Origin: Bacteroidota bacterium
GTDB taxonomy: Bacteria; Bacteroidota; Bacteroidia; Chitinophagales; Chitinophagaceae
Length of the DNA: 55,269 nucleotides
NCBI GenBank assembly: GCA_030706605.1
Contig: JAUZOE010000025.1
Coordinates: forward strand, 1 to 55,269
Direction of reading: 5' to 3'
Shown here: piece by piece, positions 35,317 through 45,499 of the stretch
How the letters are laid out: every line of letters starts with the position of its first letter
How positions within the stretch are numbered: the stretch's first letter is position 1
The notes under the pieces: model-generated
Told to the model about the DNA's origin: nothing
The model's input: only the letters and a program-made list of their open reading frames with translations
The model's database searches: none
Made by a program: the position numbers and the translations under genes

Positions 35317-37587
35317 ATGATAACAATGACACACAAACGTTTATTTACGAAGATGAAAACGATTGGTGTTTTTTCCTGCATACTCTTATCGGCTTGTGTT
35401 AGCAAAACGCCGGAGCTTACTTCTTATGTTGATCCCACAATTGGTTCCGGTGGCCACGGCCATGTATTTGTGGGTGCCAGCGTTCCATTTGGCGCTGTGC
35501 AGGTTGGCCCGGATAATATTTTTAAAGGATGGGATTGGTGTTCAGGTTATCATTATTCGGATAGTTTGATCATTGGCTTTGCGCAAACACATTTGAACGG
35601 AACAGGCATTGGTGATTTGGGCGATGTATTGATTATGCCCTATACAGGCGCTATAAAAGTTTCGAAAGGTTCGCAGGAAAATCCATCTTCGGGCTATGGC
35701 TCAAAATTTTCACATGATAATGAAAAAGTAAAACCTGGATTTTATTCCGTGAAACTGGATAATGGTGTTGATGTGGAGCTGACTTCCTCTGAGCGTGTGG
35801 GCTATCATCGTTATCATTTTCCGGCTAGCAGTGATGCACATATTATTATTGATCTGAAGAATGGTATTAATGATCATTCGACCGATACTTACATTGAACA
35901 AACCGATGCAACAACTTTTAAAGGCTATCGGTTTTCCAAAGGCTGGGCTAAAGACCAGCGTTTATTTTTTGCGATAAAGATATCAAAGCCGGTAACAGAT
36001 TTTAAGGTATATAACGATACCACAATGATGCAGGGCAATAGTGCTAATGGCGAAGGTGTGAAAGGGTTGATCAGTTTTAAAAATTTTTCCGGCGATTTGG
36101 ATTTGAAGATTGGCATTTCTCCTGTTAGCGCTGATAATGCTTTGGCAAATATTACTGCTGAAATACCTGGATGGAATTTTGATGCGATCGCAAAAATGGC
36201 CGATAAAAAATGGAATGATGAATTATCAAAGATCAAAATAGAAACCAGCGATACAGTGAATAAAAAAATATTTTATACCGCTTTGTATCACACCATGATC
36301 GATCCAACATTGTACAATGATGATAATGGCGATTATCTGGGCACCGATAAACAAGTGTATCATCACGCCTCTTTCAACAACTACACGGTGTTTTCATTAT
36401 GGGATACCTATCGTGCATTAAATCCTTTGTACACCATCATTCAGCCTGAAAGAGAAAATGACATCATGCAATCTTTTCTGGCTATTTACCAGCAACAAAA
36501 AAAATTACCAATATGGCACCTGGAAGGTTGCGAAACCAATACCATGCCCGGGCTGAGCAGCGTACAGGTTTTGGCAGAAGCTTATTTGAAAGGCTATAAA
36601 GGCTATGATACTGCGCTCGCTTTTGAAGCGATAGAAAATTCTATGAACCGAGATGAACGTGGATTGAAGTATGATAAAGCATTTCAGTACATACCATGCG
36701 ACAGTACAAGAGAATCGGTTGCATCAGCGCTTGAATATGGAATTTCAAGCGCCAGCGCTGCATTGATGGAAAAAGAAGCAGGCCATACAGATGAATACAA
36801 CTACTTTAATAAGCGTTATCATAATTACCAGCTATATTTTGATTCATCGGTTGGATTTATGCGTGGTAAATTAGCCAACGGCAACTGGAATCCTTTTTTC
36901 ATCCCATCAAAATCTTCTCGTCCTTATATTAATGATTACAGCGAAGGAAATGCCTGGCAATATTTATGGCTGGTGCCTGAAGATGTGGAAGGATTGATTC
37001 ATCTTTTAGGAGGTGATGAGCAATTCAATACAAAATTGGATTCACTATTTACGATCCAGGCAGCGCCTGATCCCAATGCGCCACCTGATATTGCCGGCTT
37101 AATTGGCCAGTATGCACATGGTGATGAGCCCAGCCATGCAACGATATACTTATATCCTTATTCGGGACGACAATGGAAAACCGCAGAGAAGGCAAGGTAT
37201 ATCATGAAAAACCTCTACAAAGACAATACCGAAGAAGGCATGAGTGGCAATGATGATTGCGGACAAATGTCGGCATGGTATATTTTATCTTCTATTGGTT
37301 TTTATCCTGTGTTTCCGGCAAATGGCGCCTATGTTTTTGGAAGTCCGTTATTTGATAAAGCGACTATTAAAGTGAAGGACAATAAAACTTTTACGGTTGA
37401 AACCGATAATAACAGCGCTGATAATATTTACATACAAAATGCTGAACTTAATGGCCAACCTTATAACAAAACATACATCATGTATGATGACATCATGAAA
37501 GGCGGCACTTTGAAATTCACCATGGGCAGCACGCCCAATAAAAATTATGGAGCTGATAAAATGAATCGTCCGAAATCAATTTATTGA
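35317..37587 (+). CDS. GH92 alpha-mannosidase-family lipoprotein
   Basis: GH92 enzymes are calcium-dependent inverting exo-alpha-mannosidases. This 756-residue protein has a lipobox (CILLSAC) and the family pattern: YVDPTIGSGGHGHVFVGASV at the mature start, NGTGIGDLGDV, SLWDTYRALNPLYT, the HGDEPSHA loop with the expected catalytic-acid Glu, and GNDDCGQMSAWYILSSIGFYPV. It therefore looks active, probably on terminal alpha-mannose of N-glycans or mannans. The lipid anchor places it in the periplasm or on the outer membrane. ATGs at 35317, 35326 and 35353 are all possible starts. It converges with the second GH92 gene, 29 bp away. Confidence 0.93.
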   Translation: MITMTHKRLFTKMKTIGVFSCILLSACVSKTPELTSYVDPTIGSGGHGHVFVGASVPFGAVQVGPDNIFKGWDWCSGYHYSDSLIIGFAQTHLNGTGIGDLGDVLIMPYTGAIKVSKGSQENPSSGYGSKFSHDNEKVKPGFYSVKLDNGVDVELTSSERVGYHRYHFPASSDAHIIIDLKNGINDHSTDTYIEQTDATTFKGYRFSKGWAKDQRLFFAIKISKPVTDFKVYNDTTMMQGNSANGEGVKGLISFKNFSGDLDLKIGISPVSADNALANITAEIPGWNFDAIAKMADKKWNDELSKIKIETSDTVNKKIFYTALYHTMIDPTLYNDDNGDYLGTDKQVYHHASFNNYTVFSLWDTYRALNPLYTIIQPERENDIMQSFLAIYQQQKKLPIWHLEGCETNTMPGLSSVQVLAEAYLKGYKGYDTALAFEAIENSMNRDERGLKYDKAFQYIPCDSTRESVASALEYGISSASAALMEKEAGHTDEYNYFNKRYHNYQLYFDSSVGFMRGKLANGNWNPFFIPSKSSRPYINDYSEGNAWQYLWLVPEDVEGLIHLLGGDEQFNTKLDSLFTIQAAPDPNAPPDIAGLIGQYAHGDEPSHATIYLYPYSGRQWKTAEKARYIMKNLYKDNTEEGMSGNDDCGQMSAWYILSSIGFYPVFPANGAYVFGSPLFDKATIKVKDNKTFTVETDNNSADNIYIQNAELNGQPYNKTYIMYDDIMKGGTLKFTMGSTPNKNYGADKMNRPKSIY

Positions 37588-37616
37588 TAACGGACATTTT
37601 TATTAATTAAACATTA

Positions 37617-39893
37617 TTATTTATTTGAAAGAGAAAAGGGGAAATCTTTTTCTTCAGTTCCTCTCTGTTTATTGGGCACCGCTGACATTTGTACATTTAG
37701 TACTCCACCCTTTAGTAAATCAAAATGATTATAATAATTCTTCGTGTAGGGTTTTCCGTTAAAAGTTACTGATTTGATATAGCGGGTGCTTTCATCATTC
37801 CCCGGTGCATTAATAATAAGTTTCTTTCCATTTTCAAAATCAATTTCTGCATGTGGAAATAAAGGCGCTCCTGTGGCATATTCTGTACTGGCAGGCGTTA
37901 CCGGGTAAAAGCCCAGGGCAGAAAATGCATACCATGCAGAGGTCTGTCCGTTATCCTCATCACCGCAATAACCGTCAGGTGTTGCTTTATACAATTTGTT
38001 CATGGTTTCCCGGGCCCAGTATTGGGTTTTCCATGGCTGGCCTGCATAGTCATACAGGTAGATCATGTGTTGTATCGGCTGATTGCCGTGCGCGTATTGG
38101 CCCATATCTGCAATCTGCATTTCTCTTATTTCGTGAATAACAAACCGATAATAACTATCATCAAATACGGGTGGCATTATAAATACAGAATCCAGCATTT
38201 GCACAAAATTTTTCTTGCCCCCCATTAGCTTTACAAGTCCGGCAATATCCTGGAATACAGACCAACTGTAATGCCAACTGTTTCCTTCTGTAAACGCATC
38301 TCCCCATTTGAATGGGTTAAAGGGCGACTGAAAGCTGCCATCTTTATTTTTGCCCCGCATCAATAAATGAGATGGATCAAACAGGTTTTTATAATTCATT
38401 GCGTGCTGTTTGTAAATTGCAATTTCTGATTCCGGCTTACCTAATGCCTTTCCTAATTGATAAATACAATAATCGTCATAAGCGTATTCAAGCGTTCTTG
38501 CTGCGTTTTCCCTAATACCAACATCGTAAGGCACATATCCCAACTCATTATAAAATTTTACACCGGTACGGCCGGTACCTTGCGGTCCCTCATTATTGGC
38601 ACCATGTGTTAATGCTTCATACAGGGTATTAATATCATAGCCACGACCTCCTTTTAAATACGCTTCTGCAACAATAGAAGCAGAATTATTTCCAACCATT
38701 ACATTTCTGTAACCCGGTGCAGACCATTCCGGAAGCCAGCCCCCTTCTTTATAATCATTCACGAGGCCTTGCTGCATTTCTTTCATAACAGAAGGATACA
38801 CCAAATTGAGAAAGGGATATAATGCACGGAATGTGTCCCAAAATCCTGTGCCGCCAAACATATAGCCATCCTCTACTTCGCCGGTATAGGGGCTATAATG
38901 AATGATTTTTCCTTCTGCATTTTTTTCATAAAACTTTAATGGGAAAAATACCATACGGTATAAACAGGAATAAAAAGTACGCATTTGATCAACCGATCCA
39001 CCAGAAACTTTTACTCTCCCCAAAACTTTGTTCCATGTATCTTTCGCATTGTCTTTTAACGTCTCGAAATTATGCTTACCAATTTCTTTTAAATTAATTT
39101 CAGCCTGTTCAAAACTGATATAAGAGGAAGCAACTTTAGCGTGAATAATTTCTCCTCTATGAGTATGGGTAAACCCAATAATGGCGCCTACGTGATTGCT
39201 CTTTTGTTCAATACCTTTTGTAATAACACTGTCCAGGAAAGTATAGGTATAATCAAATGGCTTGTCAAAAACAATCACGAAATAATCTTTAAAATTTTTG
39301 GCAACACCGCCTCTGTTGCGTGTTGTATAACCAATAACTTTATTTTCTGCAGGAATAATCTTTATATAAGAACCTCTATCTAACGCATCAATAATTACAG
39401 AAGAACTATCAGCTTTTGGAAAAGTAAACCGAAATGAAGCCGCACGTTCTGTTGGAGTGATTTCTGTAGTTACATCATCATCGGCCAGGTAAACTTTGTA
39501 GTAATAAGGTTTGGCAATTTCTGCTTTATGAGAAAACCAGCTAGCCCTGTCCTGTTCTTTAAACCTGACTTTCCCGGTAATTGGCATAATTGCAAAATCG
39601 CCATAATCATTCATCCATGGTGATGGCTGATGAGTTTGCTTAAAGCCGTTTATTTTGTTTGCGGTGTATTGATAGGCCCATCCATTGCCCATTCTTCCGG
39701 TTTGGGGAGTCCAGAGGTTCATTCCCCATGGAAGACCTATTGCAGGAAATGTATTACCATTGGAAAGATCAGGTTTCGAATCTGTTCCCATTAATGGATT
39801 TACATAATCAACAGGGTTAGTATTTTCTCTCCTATTCTGCGCCCCTGCAAATAAATTGCTTATAATAAAAATTGAAATAAGTATTTTTCTCAT
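37617..39893 (-). CDS. GH92-family enzyme with Gln at the catalytic-acid position
   Basis: The 758-residue secreted protein (signal peptide MRKILISIFIISNLFAGAQ) shows the GH92 order: YVNPLMGTDSKPDLSNGNTF, GFKQTHQPSPWMNDYGD, FWDTFRALYPFLNLVYP, HGNQPIQHM and GDEDNGQTSAWYAFSALGFYPV. The usual HGxEPSH loop with the catalytic-acid Glu reads HGNQP here (Gln605, codon 38079-38081). In GH92 a Glu to Gln change at this place has been reported for enzymes that cleave mannose from mannose-phosphate caps, where no acid help is needed; so the substrate may differ from the first GH92. I chose the ATG at 39891-39893 rather than 39968 because the signal peptide begins there. Confidence 0.92.
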   Translation of the reverse strand: MRKILISIFIISNLFAGAQNRRENTNPVDYVNPLMGTDSKPDLSNGNTFPAIGLPWGMNLWTPQTGRMGNGWAYQYTANKINGFKQTHQPSPWMNDYGDFAIMPITGKVRFKEQDRASWFSHKAEIAKPYYYKVYLADDDVTTEITPTERAASFRFTFPKADSSSVIIDALDRGSYIKIIPAENKVIGYTTRNRGGVAKNFKDYFVIVFDKPFDYTYTFLDSVITKGIEQKSNHVGAIIGFTHTHRGEIIHAKVASSYISFEQAEINLKEIGKHNFETLKDNAKDTWNKVLGRVKVSGGSVDQMRTFYSCLYRMVFFPLKFYEKNAEGKIIHYSPYTGEVEDGYMFGGTGFWDTFRALYPFLNLVYPSVMKEMQQGLVNDYKEGGWLPEWSAPGYRNVMVGNNSASIVAEAYLKGGRGYDINTLYEALTHGANNEGPQGTGRTGVKFYNELGYVPYDVGIRENAARTLEYAYDDYCIYQLGKALGKPESEIAIYKQHAMNYKNLFDPSHLLMRGKNKDGSFQSPFNPFKWGDAFTEGNSWHYSWSVFQDIAGLVKLMGGKKNFVQMLDSVFIMPPVFDDSYYRFVIHEIREMQIADMGQYAHGNQPIQHMIYLYDYAGQPWKTQYWARETMNKLYKATPDGYCGDEDNGQTSAWYAFSALGFYPVTPASTEYATGAPLFPHAEIDFENGKKLIINAPGNDESTRYIKSVTFNGKPYTKNYYNHFDLLKGGVLNVQMSAVPNKQRGTEEKDFPFSLSNK

Positions 39894-40302
39894 GCGTGAT
39901 TCATTTTTAGATAATGAGTATAATCCATTTTTTGTGAACAAAAAAGAAACGACTTTAAACAACCACAATAGTTAGTTCCAATGCTTTGAAATTTATGCAA
40001 TCGGTTTGACTGAAAGGAAATCAATTCATAATTGAACATGCCAAAATTAATATAGAAAAGGTTAACAAACAGTTCTAATATATAGAGAAATTATTGCTGG
40101 TGCTGATAAAGCAGAGCAAATGAATGAAAATACTATACCAGGGGATGAGTACCGGGTGGATAGTATTTGCCTTATTTGTCCCAGTTTGAAACAAGTTTGC
40201 CTGAGTTTAGCAGCAATATCTTCTTCACTCCCCGGCTTGCGAGTCACGAGATGATTCATGGCTTACCCTAAAACAATCTTACCCAAAAAATGTATAATAC
40301 GC
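39894..40302 (-). other. Intergenic region between GH92 and DUF1080 genes
   Basis: These 409 bp contain no recognised gene, repeat or promoter consensus. A 65-codon minus-strand frame (40062-40259) has no family features. Confidence 0.5.
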
Positions 40303-41106
40303 TCAATCTAATTTCTTAATCCAGATATTTCGCACGGCTACTTTAGTAATTGCTTCAATTTCAATCCCGATATATCCTGCCTGGTTATTAGATGAATTGG
40401 GGTCATCATCGATCATCACCGCCATTAACTGGCCGTTAATAATATGCATAAAAACGCCGCCCCGTGCAATTACTGTGTATTCGTTCCAGGTATCTGGCTT
40501 TACATATTTGGCAAGATCCATGATGTCACCAATGTTACCCATCAGGCGTTTGCTCTTATTTCCATAGCCCTCCACCACCTGTCCACGCCATGCCAGAATG
40601 CGCATAGGTGTATTTTCAGAATAAAACTGGCCTGTCCAATATTTTGCTGCGGGCCAGAAATCTGCCTGGGGACCGGTCAGCATCCAGTTTAAATTTACAG
40701 GACCAACATTTTTGGTTACATCTGCCGCAATGTGCGCCCTCCAGGGTATCCCCGTCTGGCTCCTGTATTGTAATCCACTACCTCCTTTACCTTCTACTTT
40801 AATTTCAAATTTTAAGGTAAAATCCTTTGCCTTCATGCCACGGTAAACGATGTAGCTGTTGCCACTTGGATTTTCTTTGGTGGATTCCCCAACGATAGCT
40901 CCATCCTCGGCTCTCCAAAATTTTGGATTGCCATCCCAGTCTTTCAGGTCTTTACCATCAAAAAGAGAGACATAACCTACATGGTCATTAAAGTCCATAG
41001 GAGAGGGCTGGGTAAATGCGTCCTGGGCATATAATGCATTACCAATCATTACAAGGCAAAATAACAGGGCCAAACGATGTAAATAAGCAAGTTCATTTTT
41101 GATCAT
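40303..41106 (-). CDS. DUF1080 (3-keto-disaccharide hydrolase) domain protein
   Basis: The 267-residue secreted protein has a signal peptide ending near NALYAQ, then YVSLFDGKDLKDWDGNPKFWRAEDG, the standard opening of the DUF1080 / 3-keto-disaccharide hydrolase domain, a concanavalin-like beta-sandwich. Further matches are FTLKFEIKVEGKGGSGLQYRS, WNEYTVIARGG and GYIGIEIEA near the end. Described members hydrolyse 3-keto-glucosides or bind sugars; many are uncharacterised. It lies upstream of the second GH92 gene on the same strand, 409 bp away, so it may belong to the same glycan-use locus. Confidence 0.88.
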   Translation of the reverse strand: MIKNELAYLHRLALLFCLVMIGNALYAQDAFTQPSPMDFNDHVGYVSLFDGKDLKDWDGNPKFWRAEDGAIVGESTKENPSGNSYIVYRGMKAKDFTLKFEIKVEGKGGSGLQYRSQTGIPWRAHIAADVTKNVGPVNLNWMLTGPQADFWPAAKYWTGQFYSENTPMRILAWRGQVVEGYGNKSKRLMGNIGDIMDLAKYVKPDTWNEYTVIARGGVFMHIINGQLMAVMIDDDPNSSNNQAGYIGIEIEAITKVAVRNIWIKKLD

Positions 41107-41421
41107 AGCAATCTGTTTTATTTTAGAAATTATATAAGACTCAATCGCGGGAAATTCAATAATCGTAAAATAGCTTTTGTTATGAATAATCAGTGGTATT
41201 TTTTAACAATTACCCCGCTGGTAAAATGATCAGTCCATTCCAAAAAACTTACTGTAAACTTAACCAGGTAATTTCCCTGAACTGTCCCGCACTATGCTGC
41301 CAATAAACATGGTACCTGGAAAACATTTTATAATAAGATGGTTTTGGCTTTGTAAAAAATAAAGTGCCTTCATCCCTCACCGGTTTTCCTTCTTAACTTT
41401 ACCCTTTAAAAACCTCATAAC
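41107..41421. other. Divergent intergenic region
   Basis: These 315 bp lie between the divergent DUF1080 and pyridoxamine-phosphate-oxidase-like genes. No repeats, hairpins or consensus promoter were found. Confidence 0.5.
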
Positions 41422-41979
41422 ATGGGTAAATTTCACACAAGCATCAGCACTGCTCATGCCGCATTTATCAGGAAGCAACATATATTCTTTGTGGCTACAG
41501 CTCCTTTAAGCGCTGAGGGAAGAGTGAACCTATCGCCAAAAGGACTGGATTGTTTCAAGACCTTGTCTGAAAATAAAGTGGCTTATATGGATCTCATCAG
41601 CAGCGGCAACGAAACCTCGGCACATACATTGGAGAATGGGCGCATTACATTTATGTTTTGTTCGTTTGAAGGGTCGCCCAATATTCTGCGCCTTTATGGA
41701 AAAGGTTTTGCCGTGCTACCGGGTACAAAAGACTGGAACCTGTATGCTCCCCATTTCAAAATATATCCCAGTACCCGGCAGATCATTGTTGCCGATATTG
41801 ACCTGGTGCAAACTTCCTGTGGCTTTGGAGTTCCTTTATTCACGTATGAAGGAGAACGGGATTTTCATTTTGAATGGGCCAAACAAAAAGGAACAGAGGG
41901 TCTTCGGGAATATATGCTGGAAAAAAATTGTAAAAGTCTTGATGGATTGCCTACCGATGTGGGTTTGGAGAATGAGTAA
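41422..41979 (+). CDS. Pyridoxamine 5'-phosphate oxidase family protein
   Basis: The 185-residue cytosolic protein matches the FMN-binding split-barrel of the pyridoxamine-phosphate-oxidase superfamily: HIFFVATAPLSAEGRVNLSPKG, VAYMDLISSGNETSAH, ITFMFCSFEGSPNILRLYGKG, VQTSCGFGVPLFTYEGER. Proteins of this branch are usually annotated as flavin- or F420-dependent oxidoreductases of unknown substrate, not true PdxH. A single gene converging with the second signalling cluster (30 bp apart). Confidence 0.88.
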   Translation: MGKFHTSISTAHAAFIRKQHIFFVATAPLSAEGRVNLSPKGLDCFKTLSENKVAYMDLISSGNETSAHTLENGRITFMFCSFEGSPNILRLYGKGFAVLPGTKDWNLYAPHFKIYPSTRQIIVADIDLVQTSCGFGVPLFTYEGERDFHFEWAKQKGTEGLREYMLEKNCKSLDGLPTDVGLENE

Positions 41980-42009
41980 GGAAAGTGTATTTATGCTATA
42001 GCTGTGTAT

Positions 42010-43428
42010 TTATTCTTTTTGCTCAATAGGTATCTGAACTATTATTGAACAACCTTGCTCGGGGGAACTTGTAAGCCGAAAGGTTCCGCCAAATAATTCT
42101 GCACGTCGTTTCATATTGGCCACGCCAATTCCCGATTTTACTTTATTTACATCAAAACCTAGACCATCATCAGCTATTTGCATGCTAAGGTTTTTGTTTT
42201 CCCGTCTTAGTATAATCGCCAGGTTTTTGGCGTTTGAGTATTTGACAGCATTTCTTAACCCTTCCTGCAGGATTCGATACAGGTTCAATTGTAAATCAGT
42301 GTTTAGTGAAATTTTATTAAGATTGTTGCTATATAAAAAATCCACAGCAAATTGATTGTTGAGGTCTAAATTTTTAATAAGTGCTTCAATGGCCTCTTCA
42401 AAAGAGGTATTATTAAAAAATGCCGGAGCCAGCCGGTGCGAAAGATTCCTGATCTCATCAGTAGCCATATGAATGTATTCTTCGATCGCTTCAAATTGTG
42501 AGAGGCCCCCGGAAGCCATGTTTTTTTTCACAGAACCCAGGCTCATCAGGCTGGTGGCTAATATCTGGCAAACATTATCGTGCAGCTCGCTGCCAATTTC
42601 ATATCGCTCTTCTTCCTGAGTTTTAATGATGGCCTTCGTTACCTTATGATCAAATTCTATCCTTTCGGTTACGTCAATGGCAATTACTGATCTGCAGTAC
42701 CTTTGATTGATTAAAATTGCCGTACTATATATTTCTACAATAATCAACTCACCTGATTTTTTTTTATGTTTGAATTGTCCTGTATAAATTAAATCATTCC
42801 CCTGTCTTCTTCTTTCTATGGCAATTGCTGTTTTATTTTTTTCCGAATCAGGCCTGATATCCATAATAGTCATTCTCTTAAATTCAGCTTCACTGTACCC
42901 ATAATGATCGATAGCGGCTTTATTTACCTGTACTAATTTCAGCGTTTCCAGGTCATATAAGAACATGGGCTGCGGGCTTAAATTAAACAGGTTGCTGTAT
43001 CTTTTTTCAGACTCCTGTAGTGCAGCCAGATTCTTACTTCTTTCTATGGCATACAGTATGCTTTTATAGAGGATCGTAGCATTGAGTTCATCTTTAACGA
43101 GGTAATCTGAAATACCCAGGGAGATTGATTTTTTACTGAAATCAATATTTGAAAACCCCGTAAGAATGATTATAGGGATTGGGGCGGCTATTTTCATCAT
43201 TTCGTTAACCAGTTGTTCGCCGCTTTTATCCGGGAGGGTAAGATCCAAAAGAATCACATCCAGAGGCGGTTTTGCCGATAAAAAAAAATCTGCCGCCTTT
43301 CGAAAATCTGTTACTTGTGTAATAACAGGGTTTTCAAACTGCTCCAGCAAGTGATCTTCAATCAGCAGGTAATCACCCGGATTATCTTCTACCACCAGGA
43401 TATTATATAGTTGTTTATCCATGGTCAT
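42010..43428 (-). CDS. Hybrid REC-PAS-HisKA_3 histidine kinase
   Basis: The 472-residue protein has an N-terminal receiver (LVVEDNPGDYLLIED; phospho-acceptor in VILLDLTLPDKSG; Lys in SDYLVKDEL), one PAS domain (about 145-265), HisKA_3 with GSELHDNVCQILATSLM, and HATPase (EGLRNAVKYS, DDGLGFD, GIGVANMKRR). It has the same architecture as the kinase at 32208-33650, also last in its cluster, so the two are probably paralogues. It may start at 43428 or at the ATG 43422; either overlaps the preceding receiver gene by 8-14 bp. Final gene of the minus-strand signalling cluster. Confidence 0.9.
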   Translation of the reverse strand: MTMDKQLYNILVVEDNPGDYLLIEDHLLEQFENPVITQVTDFRKAADFFLSAKPPLDVILLDLTLPDKSGEQLVNEMMKIAAPIPIIILTGFSNIDFSKKSISLGISDYLVKDELNATILYKSILYAIERSKNLAALQESEKRYSNLFNLSPQPMFLYDLETLKLVQVNKAAIDHYGYSEAEFKRMTIMDIRPDSEKNKTAIAIERRRQGNDLIYTGQFKHKKKSGELIIVEIYSTAILINQRYCRSVIAIDVTERIEFDHKVTKAIIKTQEEERYEIGSELHDNVCQILATSLMSLGSVKKNMASGGLSQFEAIEEYIHMATDEIRNLSHRLAPAFFNNTSFEEAIEALIKNLDLNNQFAVDFLYSNNLNKISLNTDLQLNLYRILQEGLRNAVKYSNAKNLAIILRRENKNLSMQIADDGLGFDVNKVKSGIGVANMKRRAELFGGTFRLTSSPEQGCSIIVQIPIEQKE

Positions 43429-43864
43429 TCGTTTTTAATTTACCAGGAAGATGTACAATAGATATCCAGAAATTCTCAATACTACTTACCACCTGTAAAA
43501 AATCGCCTATTTCAACAGGTTTTGTAATAAAGCAGTTGGCGTAGTTCTTATATGCCATGATGATATCTTTTTCGGAAGAGGAGGTGGTTAAAATGATTAC
43601 CGGTATCATTTTAAATTTTTTTGATTTTTTGATATACTCCAACACTTCATGGCCATTTTTTTTAGGAAGGTTTACATCCAGCAGGATGAGATCAGGAAGG
43701 GTTTCTTTTTCGTAACCTTTCTCCTTTTCCAGAAAATCAATCGCTGCTTTACCGTCTTTTACCACGCTGATCTTATTTACGATTTTCCCTTCTTCAAGGG
43801 CTTCGGTTGTCAGGAGTATATCCCCCTCGTTATCTTCAACCAGTAAAATATGTATTTGATTCAT
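43415..43864 (-). CDS. Single-domain response regulator (receiver)
   Basis: The 149-residue receiver carries LLVEDNEGDILLTTEAL, phospho-acceptor Asp in LILLDVNLPKKNGHEV, VIILTTSSSEKD and the Lys in CFITKPVEI. No output domain. It is the intact counterpart of the frameshifted receiver at 31773-32224. It overlaps the upstream kinase by ATGA and the downstream hybrid kinase by about ten bases, so the genes are probably translated together. Confidence 0.92.
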   Translation of the reverse strand: MNQIHILLVEDNEGDILLTTEALEEGKIVNKISVVKDGKAAIDFLEKEKGYEKETLPDLILLDVNLPKKNGHEVLEYIKKSKKFKMIPVIILTTSSSEKDIIMAYKNYANCFITKPVEIGDFLQVVSSIENFWISIVHLPGKLKTNDHG

Positions 43865-45498
43865 GCGCTTATTTTTTGAAAATTAATATAAAAAGTAGTT
43901 CCTTTTCCTTCTTCTGATTCAACCCATATTTTCCCATGATGTTGTTCAACGATTTTTTTGCAGGTTGCCAATCCTAAACCCGATCCTTCAAATGATTCCC
44001 GGGAATGCAGGCGGTTGAATGCTATAAATAGCTTAGGTTGATCTTCAGCAGCTATACCAATTCCATTGTCCGTTATGGCAAATTGCCAAAACTTGTCTTT
44101 GTCTTTGAGGGAAATTGACACAACGGGATTTGTATCGTTTGATACAAATTTCAATGCATTGCTGATAAGGTTAAGAAATAACCGGTACAGCAGGTTAGTA
44201 TTTCCCATTAAGTTTACATTAACACCGGGGTAATTGATCACTGCTTTTGTTTTTTTAATCCGGTGCTTCAAGTCTTCAAGTACCTGGTTTATGATTTCGT
44301 CAATATTTACAAGTTCAAAAACTGCGGCATGTCCATCCAACCGGGCATATTCCAGTATGTCTGCTATCAGGTGCTGCATTCGGGTAGCGCCGTCTTTAGC
44401 AAAATAAATATATTGTAAAGCTTTTTCATCCAGTTTTTCGCTATATTTTTTTTCGAGCAGGCCGGTAAAATTGGAGATCATACGGAGCGGCTCCTGCAGG
44501 TCGTGTGCAGTGATGGAAGCAAATTGCTGCAGCTCGCGATTGCTTTTTATCAAAGATTCGTTCAACTGCTTCAGTTTGTTCTCGTAAACCTGTTTTTCGG
44601 TAATGTCTGTTATAACTTTTATTACTGCTTCTTTACCATTGTAGATGTTCTTGTGCAGGTTCACCTCTACAGTAAATACATTACCATTCTTTTTTTTATG
44701 TAATATAGGCCCATAGCTTGATATCGGTTTTCCAGCTCTCAGTTTTTTAACCATGGACATAAAATACGCCACTTCGGTTGCGGGCCGAAGGGCTATCATA
44801 TCAAGGGAAAGGAATTCCGTTTTACTATAGCCGTATTTTTCCAGGGCGGCATCATTTACGTCAAGTATATGCAGGGTTTCCAGGTCGTACATGAATTTAG
44901 GAAGCGGGCTGTTTTGAAACAGCATCTTGTATTTATTTTCCGATTCCTGAAGCTTCAGAGCCTTTGCCCGTAAAGCCTTGGCCAGTTTGATCAGTTCCTT
45001 TTCTGAATGCACTTTAGCTGTGGTTTCGGTACAGGTCACAAATACACCGGTTACATTGCCTTTTTCTTCAAATACAGGGCTGTAGCTGTATGTCCAGTAA
45101 ACGTCTTCTATTTTATTATTGCGGAAAATAGGAAGAAGCATATCCTCATGCCAGGTGGCTTCGCCTCCTTCCATCACCTGTTTTATTTGCGGATAAATAA
45201 TATCCCATATCTCAGGCCATACCTCCTTTGCTTTTTTGCCTATAGCATCCGGGTGCTTACCCGCATTACCCAGCGAGGGCTTATAGGCGTCATTATAAAA
45301 GCAATAATGCTCCTTACCCCAAAAGAGGAACATAGGAAATTTTGAATTCAGTAAGATGCTGAGGGTGGTTACCAGGCTTGGGGGCCAGGTTTCGGGTTTC
45401 CCTAGCGGATGATGGTCCCAGTCTATACCTACTATTATACGTGTGCATTCACTTTTTTTATTCATAAATCCCTGCATTCGTATAGACTTCCCTTGCAT
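43861..45498 (-). CDS. PAS-domain histidine kinase
   Basis: The 545-residue kinase has an N-terminal PAS-like sensor (WPPSLVTTLSILLNSKFPMF, EHYCFYNDAYKPSLG), a second PAS/PAC (about 190-310), a HisKA helix with SITAHDLQEPLRM (phospho-acceptor His) and HATPase (LISNALKFV, DNGIGIA, GSGLGLATCKK). It has no membrane segment. The start may be the first Met (45498) or the internal Met at about residue 12. It begins 1 bp after the 9xPAS kinase and overlaps the receiver gene by four bases. Confidence 0.9.
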   Translation of the reverse strand: MQGKSIRMQGFMNKKSECTRIIVGIDWDHHPLGKPETWPPSLVTTLSILLNSKFPMFLFWGKEHYCFYNDAYKPSLGNAGKHPDAIGKKAKEVWPEIWDIIYPQIKQVMEGGEATWHEDMLLPIFRNNKIEDVYWTYSYSPVFEEKGNVTGVFVTCTETTAKVHSEKELIKLAKALRAKALKLQESENKYKMLFQNSPLPKFMYDLETLHILDVNDAALEKYGYSKTEFLSLDMIALRPATEVAYFMSMVKKLRAGKPISSYGPILHKKKNGNVFTVEVNLHKNIYNGKEAVIKVITDITEKQVYENKLKQLNESLIKSNRELQQFASITAHDLQEPLRMISNFTGLLEKKYSEKLDEKALQYIYFAKDGATRMQHLIADILEYARLDGHAAVFELVNIDEIINQVLEDLKHRIKKTKAVINYPGVNVNLMGNTNLLYRLFLNLISNALKFVSNDTNPVVSISLKDKDKFWQFAITDNGIGIAAEDQPKLFIAFNRLHSRESFEGSGLGLATCKKIVEQHHGKIWVESEEGKGTTFYINFQKISA

Positions 45499-45499
45499 C

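Noticed and set aside
40062-40259. 65-codon minus-strand frame
   Set aside because: No signal peptide, family motif or start context; lies in an AT-rich spacer and has no supporting terminator or promoter.
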